From: UBA2185 sp964564625
Lineage (GTDB): Bacteria > Desulfobacterota > Syntrophia > Syntrophales > UBA2185
Reading direction: 5' to 3'
Length of the DNA stretch: 64,000 bases
NCBI GenBank assembly: GCA_964564625.1
Contig: CAZMBE010000007.1
Location: forward strand, 39,438 to 103,437
Below the pieces are notes generated by a model, which was given only the letters and a program-made list of their open reading frames with translations, did no database searches and had not been told where the DNA came from. The translations under genes and the position numbers were made by a program. Numbering within the stretch: position 1 is the stretch's first letter; each line of letters begins with the position of its first letter. This document shows, piece by piece, positions 54,693-63,941 of this stretch.

Positions 54693-54724
54693 GATTGCCG
54701 GTCATGACCAGTTTGGCGGCAATC
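54693..54724. repeat. Inverted repeat between convergent genes
   Basis: GATTGCCG and CGGCAATC form an eight-base stem with a 16-base loop that itself contains the palindrome GGTCATGACC. No T run follows on either strand, so it is not a classic terminator. Confidence 0.4.
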
Positions 54725-54761
54725 ATCCGTAACTTCAGCCGGGCAATGCAAATCTTGTTAA

Positions 54762-55907
54762 TTAGATCTTGCATAATTTCTCCGCAGCTTGAATCAGGGT
54801 TTCATCCTTCTTGGCAAAGCAGAACCTGAGCGCCTTGTGGTCATTTCCTCTGACGTAAAAAACCGATGGAGGGATGGCAGCCACTTTATGTTCGGTTGTG
54901 AGCCGTTTTGCGAAATCAATATCATTCTCATCAGTTATGGCTTCATAGGAAAGCATTTGGAAATATGTTCCCCGGCAGGGCAGAGGCCTGAATCGGGAGT
55001 TTTTAATCAGGGAGAGAAACAGATCCCGTCTTTCCTGATAAAAACTCGCAAGGGTGAGATACTTTTCCTTTTTCTCCATGAATTCAGCATAGGCCAACTG
55101 GATCGGGGTATTTGAAGCAAATGTTACGAACTGGTGGATTTTTTGAAATTCCACTGAAAGTCGTTTTGGGGCCAGACAATAGCCCAATTTCCAACCAGTG
55201 GCATGGTAGGTTTTTCCGAAAGAGCTAACCACGAAACTCTGCTGGACGAGTTTCGGATATCTGGTCATGCTTTCATGACGATTCCCGTCAAATACGATAT
55301 GTTCATACACTTCATCGGAGATGATGAATATATCAGTGTCGGCAATGATATCCATGAGGTCCGTCATGTCCTGCGGACTGAGTACGGTGCCAGTGGGGTT
55401 GTGAGGTGAATTTAATACCAGGAGCCTTGTCTTTTTGGTTATTGCATCTTTCACCTCATTCCAGTCAACATGGTAATCCGGATACTTCAATGTCACATAC
55501 ACCGGGATTCCTCCGGAAAGTTGAACAGCAGGGGCATAGGCATCATAAGCCGGTTCGAACAGCACCACCTCGTCCCCCCTGTTCACCACACAGGTGATGG
55601 CGCAAAAGATGGCTTCCGTGGCCCCGGAGGTTACGGTGATTTCCGTGTCCGGATCATACGAAGCGCCATAAATGTCCTGTGTTTTTAAAGATATTTGTTG
55701 CCGTAAGGCCGGTACTCCCTGCATTGGCGCATATTGATTGTGCCCCATTGCCATGTATTTTAGGACCAGATCACAGAGTTCCGAGTCTACATCAAAATCA
55801 GGGAAACCCTGTGAAAGGTTGATAGCCCCCGCATCGTTGGCCAGTTTGGACATCACGGTAAAGATCGTAACTCCAACATGCGGCAGTTTGGAAGATAATG
55901 AAATCAT
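54762..55907 (-). CDS. Class I/II aminotransferase, methionine/kynurenine aminotransferase-like
   Basis: A 381-residue PLP-dependent aminotransferase of the KAT/methionine aminotransferase group. INLSQGFPDFDVD, YAPMQGVPALRQQIS, VTSGATEAIF, LNSPHNPTGTVLS and the PLP Lys in SSFGKTYHATGWKLGYC follow the family order. ATG 55907 has AAGGAA about nine bases upstream; a longer frame reaches 55973. Amino donor unknown, likely methionine, glutamine or an aromatic. It is convergent with mnmG. Confidence 0.9.
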   Translation of the reverse strand: MISLSSKLPHVGVTIFTVMSKLANDAGAINLSQGFPDFDVDSELCDLVLKYMAMGHNQYAPMQGVPALRQQISLKTQDIYGASYDPDTEITVTSGATEAIFCAITCVVNRGDEVVLFEPAYDAYAPAVQLSGGIPVYVTLKYPDYHVDWNEVKDAITKKTRLLVLNSPHNPTGTVLSPQDMTDLMDIIADTDIFIISDEVYEHIVFDGNRHESMTRYPKLVQQSFVVSSFGKTYHATGWKLGYCLAPKRLSVEFQKIHQFVTFASNTPIQLAYAEFMEKKEKYLTLASFYQERRDLFLSLIKNSRFRPLPCRGTYFQMLSYEAITDENDIDFAKRLTTEHKVAAIPPSVFYVRGNDHKALRFCFAKKDETLIQAAEKLCKI

Positions 55908-56249
55908 CAAACTTGTTCCTTTTCCTGTAAAAGAGTTAAAAGACTTTTCCCATTCTCCAAGGAGCTTTTTCAATTATTCTTTGTTTGTTGTTTTTTTAAG
56001 GCATTTAGCGTTTTTGTATACATAAACTCATTATCTTTTTTTAGTCAATTCATTAGTAAACAATTCCAACAGTGATGAATTTCTTGAAATAAAATATTCC
56101 CGAAGGAGGATTCTAGAGAAGGAAAATTTAACTTGACAGAGAAGAAATATCACTCATATACTTCACCACGAAAAAGTCTTATCAATTCAATATATATTTG
56201 TTATCATTCACACTTTAAAAAGTAAGGGGATTTTTAGCAACAACGAGTT
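55908..56249. other. Divergent intergenic region upstream of activase copy 2
   Basis: These 342 bases lie between the divergent aminotransferase and the second activase. A near-consensus promoter for the activase is at 56133-56162. The region is AT-rich, in contrast to the GC-rich genes that follow. No gene is seen. Confidence 0.5.
56133..56162 (+). promoter_or_regulatory. Near-consensus sigma-70 promoter of activase copy 2
   Basis: TTGACA (56133-56138) and TATACT (56157-56162) are 18 bases apart. Transcription would begin near 56170, leaving a leader of about 80 bases before the ATG at 56250. This is the best promoter match noticed in the window. Confidence 0.6.
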
Positions 56250-59200
56250 ATGATCGAAAAGACTCTTGGTATCGATATTGGCTCCACCACTTTGAAGCTT
56301 TGCCTGGTCTCGCGGGAAAATGGTACTGAGCATGCGATCCTCCCTCACGAGGGCGATCTTCCTGGGACGTTGACCCGGCTCATGGACCGCTTTGGATCAG
56401 TCAGACCGCTGCGCGGTATCGTCACGGGGAATGAAGGGCGTCATCGCGTTAAGCTGCCTGAGGTCATTGCCGCGGTAGCTATCGAGAGCGGTCTTGATGC
56501 CCTAAATCTCAAACCCCGCGCTGTTGTATCCATGGGCGGCGAGGATTTGGTTGTCTACGTCCTCAATGATCGCGGCCGCATTGTCAACACGTACTCCGGG
56601 AACAAGTGCGCATCGGGAACCGGTGAATTCTTCCGCCAGCAGCTTGGCCGCATGAACCTGCGGCTTGAGGACATTAATGATGTCTGTAACGGCGCCCACG
56701 CTCATCGCATCTCGGCCCGTTGTTCCGTATTCATGAAGTCGGACTGCACACATCGTCTCAACAAGGGAGAATCGAGCAAGGGGGATATAGCACTTTCGCT
56801 CTCCAAGGTTATGGCGGACAAGGTCTCGGAGTTTCTTACCAAGGCGAAGATATCAAGCGGCCAGGTGGTGCTGATAGGCGGCGCAACGCAAAACCGCTTC
56901 CTCGTCGAATTTATCCGAGAAAACAGGCCGGGAATCGACTTCGTTTTGCCCGATGAGGCGCCATACTTCGAAGCCTTTGGTGCGGCGCATCTGGCCAGAA
57001 CCAGTGGTGAATTGCTACCTGAAGGCGAGCCGGTGCGTCCTGGTTCGGCATTAGTTTTCAAGACATTCAAACCGTTGTCACAGTCCAGTGAACTGGTGTT
57101 CCACGCGCCATCGCGCCGGGGCTCTTTCGATCCTGATGCTGAATACGTACTCGGCGTCGACGGAGGTTCCACGACGACGAAGGCCGCGCTCATCAATACA
57201 AAGACACTTGAAATTGTCGCGGAGCACTATGGCCGCACGCACGGAGACCCTGTCGCCGCTCTCAGACTCTGCCTGCGCGAGGTCAAGGAGCAGTTGAGCG
57301 GTCACAAGCCGCGGATAAGCCTTGTGGCGACAACAGGATCATCGCGTGAGCTCCTGGGTGTTTTCCTCGAGACGGCCGGCGTCTACAATGAGATCATCGC
57401 GCACACCATCGGTACAACTTACTTTCAGAAGGATGTCGACACAATATTCGAGATCGGCGGGCAGGACGCCAAGTACGTGTTCATCAATAATGGCGTCCCC
57501 ATTGACTACGCGATGAACGAAGCCTGCTCCGCCGGTACAGGGTCTTTTTTGGAGGAATCAGCTTCCGGCGACCTGAACATACACACCGCACCGGAGATCG
57601 GCCCGATCGCACTCCAGGCAAAGGCTCCGCTGAAGTTCGGTGAACACTGCTCGGCATTCATAAACTCAGACATCCGAAAAGCGATGCAACAGGGTGCAGC
57701 CCGCGAAGACGTCGTCGCCGGTCTGGTTTTTTCCATTGTCGCCAACTACCGAAACCGTGTGGTGGGCAACCGCGCCGTTGGTGACCATATTGTACTGCAG
57801 GGCGGCGTCGCCAAGAATCCTGCTGTTCCACTAGCCTTCGCGCAAATGACAGGCAAATCGATTACGGTTCCGCCTGATCCTGAACTCATGGGCTGCTTTG
57901 GCGTTGCACGGCTGGTGCTCCAGAAGCACGAAGAAGGGTTGATCGAGAAGAGTGACTTCGACCTGGACAACATGATCGAAAAGGAAATCACATACCACGA
58001 AGGGTTTACGTGCAAGGCCTGCGAGAATCTCTGCCCGATTCGGAACCTTGAGGTCGGCGGACATCGCTATCCCTTCGGGGGCCGCTGTTCCCTCTATACG
58101 AACCAGCGCAAGAAAAGGAAGATTCGCTCATCGGAGGTCGTCGATTATACCCAGGAGCGCACGCGGATGATCTTCGAGGAGTTCACGCCTTCCCCGGGCA
58201 CATTCCAGGCCAGAAGCCGGCACGTCGTCGGGGTTCCGCTGGCCTTCTCGGTCCACTCTGTATGGCCTTTCTACTCCTGGTTCTTCCACAGCCTCGGGGT
58301 CAAGGCCGTGCTCTCGACTCAGATTGTTCCGGAAGGTATTGCGAAGCAGGAGAGCAACTACTGCTTCCCCGCAGAGATCGCCCACGGTGCGATCCAGGAC
58401 ATGCTTGACAAGGGTGTAGACTACGTCTTCCTGCCACACTTCCGTGACATGCCCTCCATGGAGGACGTGCACGCCTGTGTGTGCCCGCTGACGCAGGGTC
58501 TGCCATTTTACGCCCGGCATGCCTTCGGGCTGCGCGATGACCGGATGCTCCGGCCTCTGGTCTCGTTTAACCTCGGGTTTGAGGCGAGCCGCGGCGCATT
58601 CGAAGACGTTGCGGAAAAGCTCGGTTTCAGCCGTGCAGAGGGGAGCCGGGCTTACGACGCCGGCGTTGAGCAGTACCAGCGATTCCTCGCAGCTTACAAG
58701 GAATTGGGCAAGAAGGTGCTTCGCGAAGTAGAGGAGAATCCGGATCGCGTTTACATCGCGCTCTGCGGTCGCCCGTACAACGCTTTCACACGGGATGCCA
58801 ACATGGGGATCCCGCGCAAATTCACATCCCAGGGCGTCACCGTCATCCCCTTTGACATGATCTATGACCCGGACGCCGAGATCCCGCCGAACAACTACTG
58901 GTACTACGGTCAGGAAAACATGAAGACGGTAAAACAGGTCAGGAAAATCGACAATCTGTATTTGTCATGGATTTCGAATTTCTCCTGCGCCCCTGACTCA
59001 TTCATGCTTCACTATGTTCGCTGGATGATGGGGCACAAGCCCTACCTGGTGCTCGAGATCGATTCCCACACCGCCGACGCGGGTCTGGATACCCGTGTCG
59101 AGGCGTTTCTCGACATTGTGGAAAGTTATCGACGGCACATGAAACCAATCGCTGAGAAGCCCTTCCAGAGGCGCTATTATGTCGCTCTGAAGGATGAATT

Positions 59201-60491
59201 CTGTGACATCGTCGACCGGAAGACGGGCAAGAGGCTTGACATTCGCGACAAGCGCGTTCATGCGATCCTGCCTTCGATGGGTGATCTTTCCACCGAGGCA
59301 GCGAATGTGGCCTCACTTCGTCAGGGGATCCGTTCGACAAACCTGCCGCTGCCGGATGTCTTCAGCACCCAGCTTGCCCGCAATGTCGCCTCGGGCAAGG
59401 AGTGCATCCCGGCGCTCCTGGTGCTGGGTTCGATCCTCAAGTTTTTCCGTGACAAGAATCCAACCTCCGGCGATGATATCTATGCGGTCTTCGTGCCATC
59501 GACACTGGGACCGTGCCGGACAGGGCAGTACCATGTCTTTTTTGACCGGCTCTTCGATGAGATGGGCTGGGAGAATGTGGTCCTCCTTGTGGGTCACTCG
59601 GAGAACTCGTATCGCGAGTTGGGCCCGACATTCACCAGAGATTTCTGGCGTGCGACCGTTTTGGGTGACTACTTCACCGACCTCCGGACCTCTCTCCGGC
59701 TCCTTGCCCGTGATCCGGAAGACGCACTGAAACTTTTCCAGGCTGTCTGGCAGGACGTGCTGGCCGCTTTCCGGACTGGCAACAAAGAGCTCGACCGGGA
59801 GCTTAAGCGCGCGGCGCACAGATTCTCCCACGTCCCGCTGAAGGGAAGTCTTGATGATGTGAAGAAGGTCCTCATAATGGGCGAGATATACGTCCGGCGC
59901 GACAACTTTTCCGTGGAAGAGGTTTCGCAAATGCTCATATCAAAGGGGATTTACCCGAAGGTTACCGGCGTGACCGAGTGGATCCATTATACCGACTTCG
60001 CGCGCAAGTTCATCATGGAAGGCCGCCGCAAGCGCGAAGGCTGGCTGCGCACACTCCTCCATGGCGGTCTCAAGGAAGAGGCCGGATATCTGATCGATAA
60101 GGTCTGGAAGGATAATGTCGAGGGAAAAATCGCCGCGGCATTGAGACCAACCGGTCTCATCCCGCACGTTCCCCATGATATGAACGAGATTATCGGCGAA
60201 GGGAAACACGAGTTTGTTGATCCGGAACTGGAGAGCGAGGCAACGATATCGCCCGCGGTGGGCGCGGCGGCGATGAATGACGGCTACTCCGGTGTGGTCA
60301 TTATCGCCCCCTTCTGCTGTCTCCCGGGACGGCTGATCGAGGGGGTCTATGCGCCATGGGCGAAGGCCCGTGATTACCCCGTGCTGGCGCTGGAGAACGA
60401 CGGACAGCCCTATCCGCCGAATGTTGTCTCGCGGATGGAGGTCTTCGCTTACAATGTCCTGCGATTCGAATCGAATCGGCATCACAACTAA
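56250..60491 (+). CDS. Giant acyl-CoA dehydratase activase-like protein, copy 2
   Basis: A 1413-residue paralogue of the protein at 39.7-44.0 kb with the same order of domains. ATPase unit 1 (about 5-250) has GIDIGSTTLKL, GNKCASGTGEFF (Cys120) and ARCSVFMKSDCTH. Unit 2 (about 298-560) has GVDGGSTTTKA, FEIGGQDAKYVF, NEACSAGTGSF (Cys426) and EHCSAFINSDI (Cys467). A Cys cluster (CKACENLC then GGRC, 588-613) leads into the DUF2229 region, and the C-terminal part is HgdB-like. It probably powers an ATP-driven low-potential reduction. Base composition is clearly GC-richer than copy 1 and the flanking genes. An FAD oxidoreductase gene follows 25 bases on. Confidence 0.86.
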   Translation: MIEKTLGIDIGSTTLKLCLVSRENGTEHAILPHEGDLPGTLTRLMDRFGSVRPLRGIVTGNEGRHRVKLPEVIAAVAIESGLDALNLKPRAVVSMGGEDLVVYVLNDRGRIVNTYSGNKCASGTGEFFRQQLGRMNLRLEDINDVCNGAHAHRISARCSVFMKSDCTHRLNKGESSKGDIALSLSKVMADKVSEFLTKAKISSGQVVLIGGATQNRFLVEFIRENRPGIDFVLPDEAPYFEAFGAAHLARTSGELLPEGEPVRPGSALVFKTFKPLSQSSELVFHAPSRRGSFDPDAEYVLGVDGGSTTTKAALINTKTLEIVAEHYGRTHGDPVAALRLCLREVKEQLSGHKPRISLVATTGSSRELLGVFLETAGVYNEIIAHTIGTTYFQKDVDTIFEIGGQDAKYVFINNGVPIDYAMNEACSAGTGSFLEESASGDLNIHTAPEIGPIALQAKAPLKFGEHCSAFINSDIRKAMQQGAAREDVVAGLVFSIVANYRNRVVGNRAVGDHIVLQGGVAKNPAVPLAFAQMTGKSITVPPDPELMGCFGVARLVLQKHEEGLIEKSDFDLDNMIEKEITYHEGFTCKACENLCPIRNLEVGGHRYPFGGRCSLYTNQRKKRKIRSSEVVDYTQERTRMIFEEFTPSPGTFQARSRHVVGVPLAFSVHSVWPFYSWFFHSLGVKAVLSTQIVPEGIAKQESNYCFPAEIAHGAIQDMLDKGVDYVFLPHFRDMPSMEDVHACVCPLTQGLPFYARHAFGLRDDRMLRPLVSFNLGFEASRGAFEDVAEKLGFSRAEGSRAYDAGVEQYQRFLAAYKELGKKVLREVEENPDRVYIALCGRPYNAFTRDANMGIPRKFTSQGVTVIPFDMIYDPDAEIPPNNYWYYGQENMKTVKQVRKIDNLYLSWISNFSCAPDSFMLHYVRWMMGHKPYLVLEIDSHTADAGLDTRVEAFLDIVESYRRHMKPIAEKPFQRRYYVALKDEFCDIVDRKTGKRLDIRDKRVHAILPSMGDLSTEAANVASLRQGIRSTNLPLPDVFSTQLARNVASGKECIPALLVLGSILKFFRDKNPTSGDDIYAVFVPSTLGPCRTGQYHVFFDRLFDEMGWENVVLLVGHSENSYRELGPTFTRDFWRATVLGDYFTDLRTSLRLLARDPEDALKLFQAVWQDVLAAFRTGNKELDRELKRAAHRFSHVPLKGSLDDVKKVLIMGEIYVRRDNFSVEEVSQMLISKGIYPKVTGVTEWIHYTDFARKFIMEGRRKREGWLRTLLHGGLKEEAGYLIDKVWKDNVEGKIAAALRPTGLIPHVPHDMNEIIGEGKHEFVDPELESEATISPAVGAAAMNDGYSGVVIIAPFCCLPGRLIEGVYAPWAKARDYPVLALENDGQPYPPNVVSRMEVFAYNVLRFESNRHHN

Positions 60492-60516
60492 ATAATCATT
60501 TACAAGGCGTTGAGAA

Positions 60517-61878
60517 ATGAACGGACAGATCCAACCAAACACCCCTGCAGGCGTGGCGCTGAACGCGAGACATGCCGAGAAGGTGGCCAGGGTATCGGAG
60601 CAGCTTCGGCGGAGGAAAAGTACGGCGCCGCTCTCCCGGGAAAAGCGGGTCGTCTCTCACCAGGTCCCCAAGGTTCATGACAAGAAGCACACCGATGAAA
60701 AGGTGAATCTCCTCGACTTCGACGAGATTATCGAGATTGACCCCGAGCGGCGCATCTGCATCGCCGAGCCGGGAGTTCCCTTCTGCACAATTGTCGATCA
60801 CACCCTCCCCATGGGCCTGGTGCCGATTGTCGTCCCCGAACTCAAGACAATCACCATCGGAGGGGCCGTGGCGGGCTGCTCCATCGAGTCCATGTCTTAC
60901 GTTTATGGGGGTTTCCATGACACGTGCCTCGAGTATGAAATCATAACCGCGAAAGGAAACGTGCTCACCTGCACACCCGACAACGAACACTCGCTGATCT
61001 TCCAGATGATGCACGGCTCCTTCGGAACTGTAGGCATCCTCTCGCGGCTCGTGTTCCGTCTGATCCCTGCCAAGCCCTTCGTCCACCTCCGCCACGAGCA
61101 ACATACATCAATCGACAGCTATATGGCATCCATCTGGTTTCACTTCGAACGCCGCGATGTCGACTTCATGGACGGCATCATCCACTCACCGTCGCACCTT
61201 GCTCTCTGTGTCGGCGATTTCGTGGAGAGTGCACCCTACACGAACCGCTATGACTGGTGGAAGATCTATTACCAGAGTACTGCCACGCGCCGCGAGGACT
61301 ACCTGAAAACGCCTTACTATTTCTACCGTTACGACCAGGGCGTCACCAACGTACATCCCAAGTCCTTCATAGGCCGGCTGCTCTTCGGCAAGTTCCTTGG
61401 CTCCTCGCAGATCCTCAGGCTCGCAGAGAAGCTTCGCTGGCTCCTCCTTAACGACGACCGCCCCGATGTCACGGTGGACACATTCATCCCGTTTTCGCAG
61501 CTCAAGGAATTCCTCGAATGGTATGCGAAAGACTTCGGACATTTCCCGCTCTGGGTGGTCCCGTACGCCCGTGTCCATGACTACGAGTGGCTCACCGAGA
61601 GCTTCTGGGAGAAGCTCACAGACACGCTGATGATCGACATCGCCATCTACGGCATGAAGCAGCGCGGAGACACGAACTACTACCGCCTGATGGAGGAAAA
61701 ACTGCAGGAGCTGAACGGGATCAAGACGCTGATCTCTTACAACTACTATACGGAAGACGAGTTCTGGCAGATTTTCAACCGCACAAACTACGACACAGTC
61801 AAGGCCATCACAGATCCCGACAACATATTCCGCACCCTCTACGAAAAAACCTGCCGTGCCGCCATGGGGCGGGAGTGA
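60517..61878 (+). CDS. FAD-binding oxidoreductase, DHCR24-like
   Basis: A 453-residue FAD-linked oxidoreductase of the PCMH/VAO fold, like bacterial relatives of delta24-sterol reductase (DHCR24). The FAD part is seen in IEIDPERRICIAEPGVPF, VVPELKTITIGGAVAGCSIESMSYVYGGFHDTCLEYEIITAKGNVL (about 105-150) and GSFGTVGILSRLVFRLIPA. The C-terminal half is the substrate domain, rich in Trp and Tyr. A sterol substrate is doubtful; an unsaturated lipid or acyl substrate is a guess. It is 25 bases after the activase, in the same GC-rich cassette, so they are probably co-transcribed. Confidence 0.85.
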   Translation: MNGQIQPNTPAGVALNARHAEKVARVSEQLRRRKSTAPLSREKRVVSHQVPKVHDKKHTDEKVNLLDFDEIIEIDPERRICIAEPGVPFCTIVDHTLPMGLVPIVVPELKTITIGGAVAGCSIESMSYVYGGFHDTCLEYEIITAKGNVLTCTPDNEHSLIFQMMHGSFGTVGILSRLVFRLIPAKPFVHLRHEQHTSIDSYMASIWFHFERRDVDFMDGIIHSPSHLALCVGDFVESAPYTNRYDWWKIYYQSTATRREDYLKTPYYFYRYDQGVTNVHPKSFIGRLLFGKFLGSSQILRLAEKLRWLLLNDDRPDVTVDTFIPFSQLKEFLEWYAKDFGHFPLWVVPYARVHDYEWLTESFWEKLTDTLMIDIAIYGMKQRGDTNYYRLMEEKLQELNGIKTLISYNYYTEDEFWQIFNRTNYDTVKAITDPDNIFRTLYEKTCRAAMGRE

Positions 61879-62060
61879 TAACCCCATACATTTCACGCAG
61901 TCAAAGCTCTTATGCAGATCGCATTCAGCAGAAAGCCTGCCCTTGTTCTACCATAGGTCGCGCCCCGCGAACGTTTATTCCCTGTCCAATCTGTGTCAGA
62001 TCATCCGCGCGTTTTCAAAGACAGCCGTTCAATGCTTGCATGTATAGAGGGTGATGCCGT

Positions 62061-62080
62061 CGTCCCTGTTCACTCATCGG
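62061..62080. repeat. 20-base repeat, copy 2
   Basis: Identical to 31684-31703. This copy includes the stop codon of the amidotransferase gene (62070-62072). Confidence 0.6.
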
Positions 62081-62765
62081 TGCCCTTAAGAAAAGAGAGA
62101 ACTTGAGCCATCAGGCTGTTTATGGCCCGGTATTTCTCAGGTCCTGCTGCAAAGATGGTTTCTTCGGACTGCACATATTTCGACGGCGCAAGCTCGTTGC
62201 GGCAGTTTGAAACGATCTCCCGGGCTAACTCTGGTGTGGTTTCCAGATGGAACTGAAGGCCGATAACCGATTTCCTATACTGGAACGCCTGGTTTGCGCA
62301 ACCCTCACTTTTCGCAAGGTGAATCGCGCCTGCCGGAAGGTCAAATGTCTCTCCGTGCCAGTGAAAAACCTCGACCGATTGCGGAAAACGGAAGGTTGAG
62401 ACGCCTTTCGATGGCACTCCCTGCACTGGAAACCACCCAATCTCTTTTGTCTTGTTCGCATATACCCGGGCACCCATTGCACTTGCAATGAGTTGTGCGC
62501 CGAGACAGATGCCCAGAAGTGGCTTACCGGTCCTGACGAAGCGAAGAATAAACTGTTTCTCTTGAACAAGCCAGGGATATTTACCCTCGTCGTTCACACT
62601 CATGGGACCGCCCATCACAATGAGCACGTCAACTTCCTCTGGTTCCGGTACCCTCACAGATTTGAAAAACTGTGTACTCGTTGTTTCGTATCCGCTTTCC
62701 TTGAGCCATGCCTCAATACTGCCGAGGCCTTCGAATGGAATATGCTGTAAGTAATGGGCGCGCAT
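62070..62765 (-). CDS. Class I glutamine amidotransferase
   Basis: A 231-residue type 1 amidotransferase of the stand-alone GuaA-like kind (YfeJ group). VLIVMGGPMSVND, the nucleophile LLGICLGAQLIA, and the His-Glu pair in GLQFHLETTPE give the triad; VFHWHGETFDLP is also typical. It may transfer ammonia to an unknown acceptor or degrade gamma-glutamyl compounds. ATG 62765 has AAGGAG eight bases upstream. Confidence 0.9.
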   Translation of the reverse strand: MRAHYLQHIPFEGLGSIEAWLKESGYETTSTQFFKSVRVPEPEEVDVLIVMGGPMSVNDEGKYPWLVQEKQFILRFVRTGKPLLGICLGAQLIASAMGARVYANKTKEIGWFPVQGVPSKGVSTFRFPQSVEVFHWHGETFDLPAGAIHLAKSEGCANQAFQYRKSVIGLQFHLETTPELAREIVSNCRNELAPSKYVQSEETIFAAGPEKYRAINSLMAQVLSFLKGTDE

Positions 62766-62876
62766 CCAAGATCTCCTTTTGTTTACTCGATACACAACGA
62801 AACATCATTATTCATCAAACATTCGTCGCGGGGTAAGGCATACCCCGCGAACCGCAATTACGCACATCGACAAAAT

Positions 62877-63827
62877 CTAAAACGAAAAGCTCGCTGCCAG
62901 ACCTCCGTAAATGAACGAGCTGTCCCGGTCATCCGGTTTTGCCACTCCTTTCATTCCCGAACCTTTCATTTCGTTTTTGGCTTCATTGGAGAGGGGGAAT
63001 ACATATGAAAGGGTCGGTGTGACCGTGATGTATCCTGTTGCCTTGATAGGCAGGCTGATGGTCACATTTCCATCATGGAAATTGTTGAACTTGTCCTCCT
63101 TTGCCTGGCTGTTGCTGTCAAATTTAGGATACCCGCCGTAACCGGTGCCGGCATTGAAAAGGGCGGCGTCCGCGTAAGTGCTCAGGAGATAGCTTGCCGA
63201 AGCCGCCAATTTCATGGATACCATCTTGTTGAACTCGAAGGTGTGGGATACCCCAAGGAGGAAATACCAGTTTCGATAGTGAGAGATTTCTTTATATGCC
63301 GTAAGGGCAGGCGACAGAAGGGTGTTCAGGCTCACCGTGGCAAAGATTTCCTGCGCATCGGCCCGGTCCGGGGCATCCCTGTTGAGGGAGCTCAGGGAGT
63401 AGTAGATGTATCCGGCCCCAAGATTGAACAATCCTAAATTCTTCGTGTAAGACAAGGTTAAATCCGTTTCGTTCCAGGTGCTTGAATAATTTGTGTCACC
63501 CGTTCCCGAAAAATAGGGACTCGTATCCAGATTGCCCCAGATGTTAGCCGAAAAGCCGTTGTAGCCGATTGTCGCCGACGGTTGGACAACGATACTGTTG
63601 CGGCTCAATTCATAACCCCTCCAGATATACCGGCTCATTGCCGCCACAGTAAAGTCCCCCGTAGGCTTTTCCTCTTCGGCTGGTTTTGCTGCTTCTGTTC
63701 CGGGTTTGGCTGTCTCGGCAGCCGGCTTTGCCTCTTCCGCCCAGAGCAATGGAGCGTTGCCAATGACGAGGGAGAGGGATACAATGACGGCCATGTAAAA
63801 ATTTCTGATATTAATGCTATCTTTCAT
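62877..63827 (-). CDS. Outer-membrane porin, TorF-like
   Basis: A 316-residue beta-barrel protein. A signal peptide (about 1-30, cut near LLWAEE) is followed by a low-complexity Ala-Lys-Pro-Glu linker (about 31-55), then a barrel that opens with FTVAAMSRYIWRGYELS, a hallmark of the TorF family, and ends on Phe (AASFSF). Strands of alternating residues run through the whole domain. In related genomes such porins lie near glnA or ammonium transport genes, and here the C-terminus of glutamine synthetase is just upstream, so it may serve nitrogen uptake. Ends 115 bases downstream of glnA. Confidence 0.82.
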   Translation of the reverse strand: MKDSINIRNFYMAVIVSLSLVIGNAPLLWAEEAKPAAETAKPGTEAAKPAEEEKPTGDFTVAAMSRYIWRGYELSRNSIVVQPSATIGYNGFSANIWGNLDTSPYFSGTGDTNYSSTWNETDLTLSYTKNLGLFNLGAGYIYYSLSSLNRDAPDRADAQEIFATVSLNTLLSPALTAYKEISHYRNWYFLLGVSHTFEFNKMVSMKLAASASYLLSTYADAALFNAGTGYGGYPKFDSNSQAKEDKFNNFHDGNVTISLPIKATGYITVTPTLSYVFPLSNEAKNEMKGSGMKGVAKPDDRDSSFIYGGLAASFSF

Positions 63828-63941
63828 GATGAATTATCCTTTCGCTGATTTCGTTTGGCATCCTTTCCCGGCACTACATGGATATCACCATGAGCACCCG
63901 GAGCCGTGGGCCTTTATCTACATGAAAAACTTCCCTCCGCC

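Noticed and set aside
54693..54724. Intrinsic terminator for mnmG
   Set aside because: The stem is good, but no T run follows on either strand; kept only as an inverted repeat.
60460..60480. tRNA T-loop-like sequence (GATTCGAATC)
   Set aside because: It lies inside the activase coding end and has no acceptor or anticodon stems around it.
63828..63941. Sigma-54 promoter before the porin (TGGCAT on +)
   Set aside because: It is on the wrong strand and has no TTGC at the right spacing.
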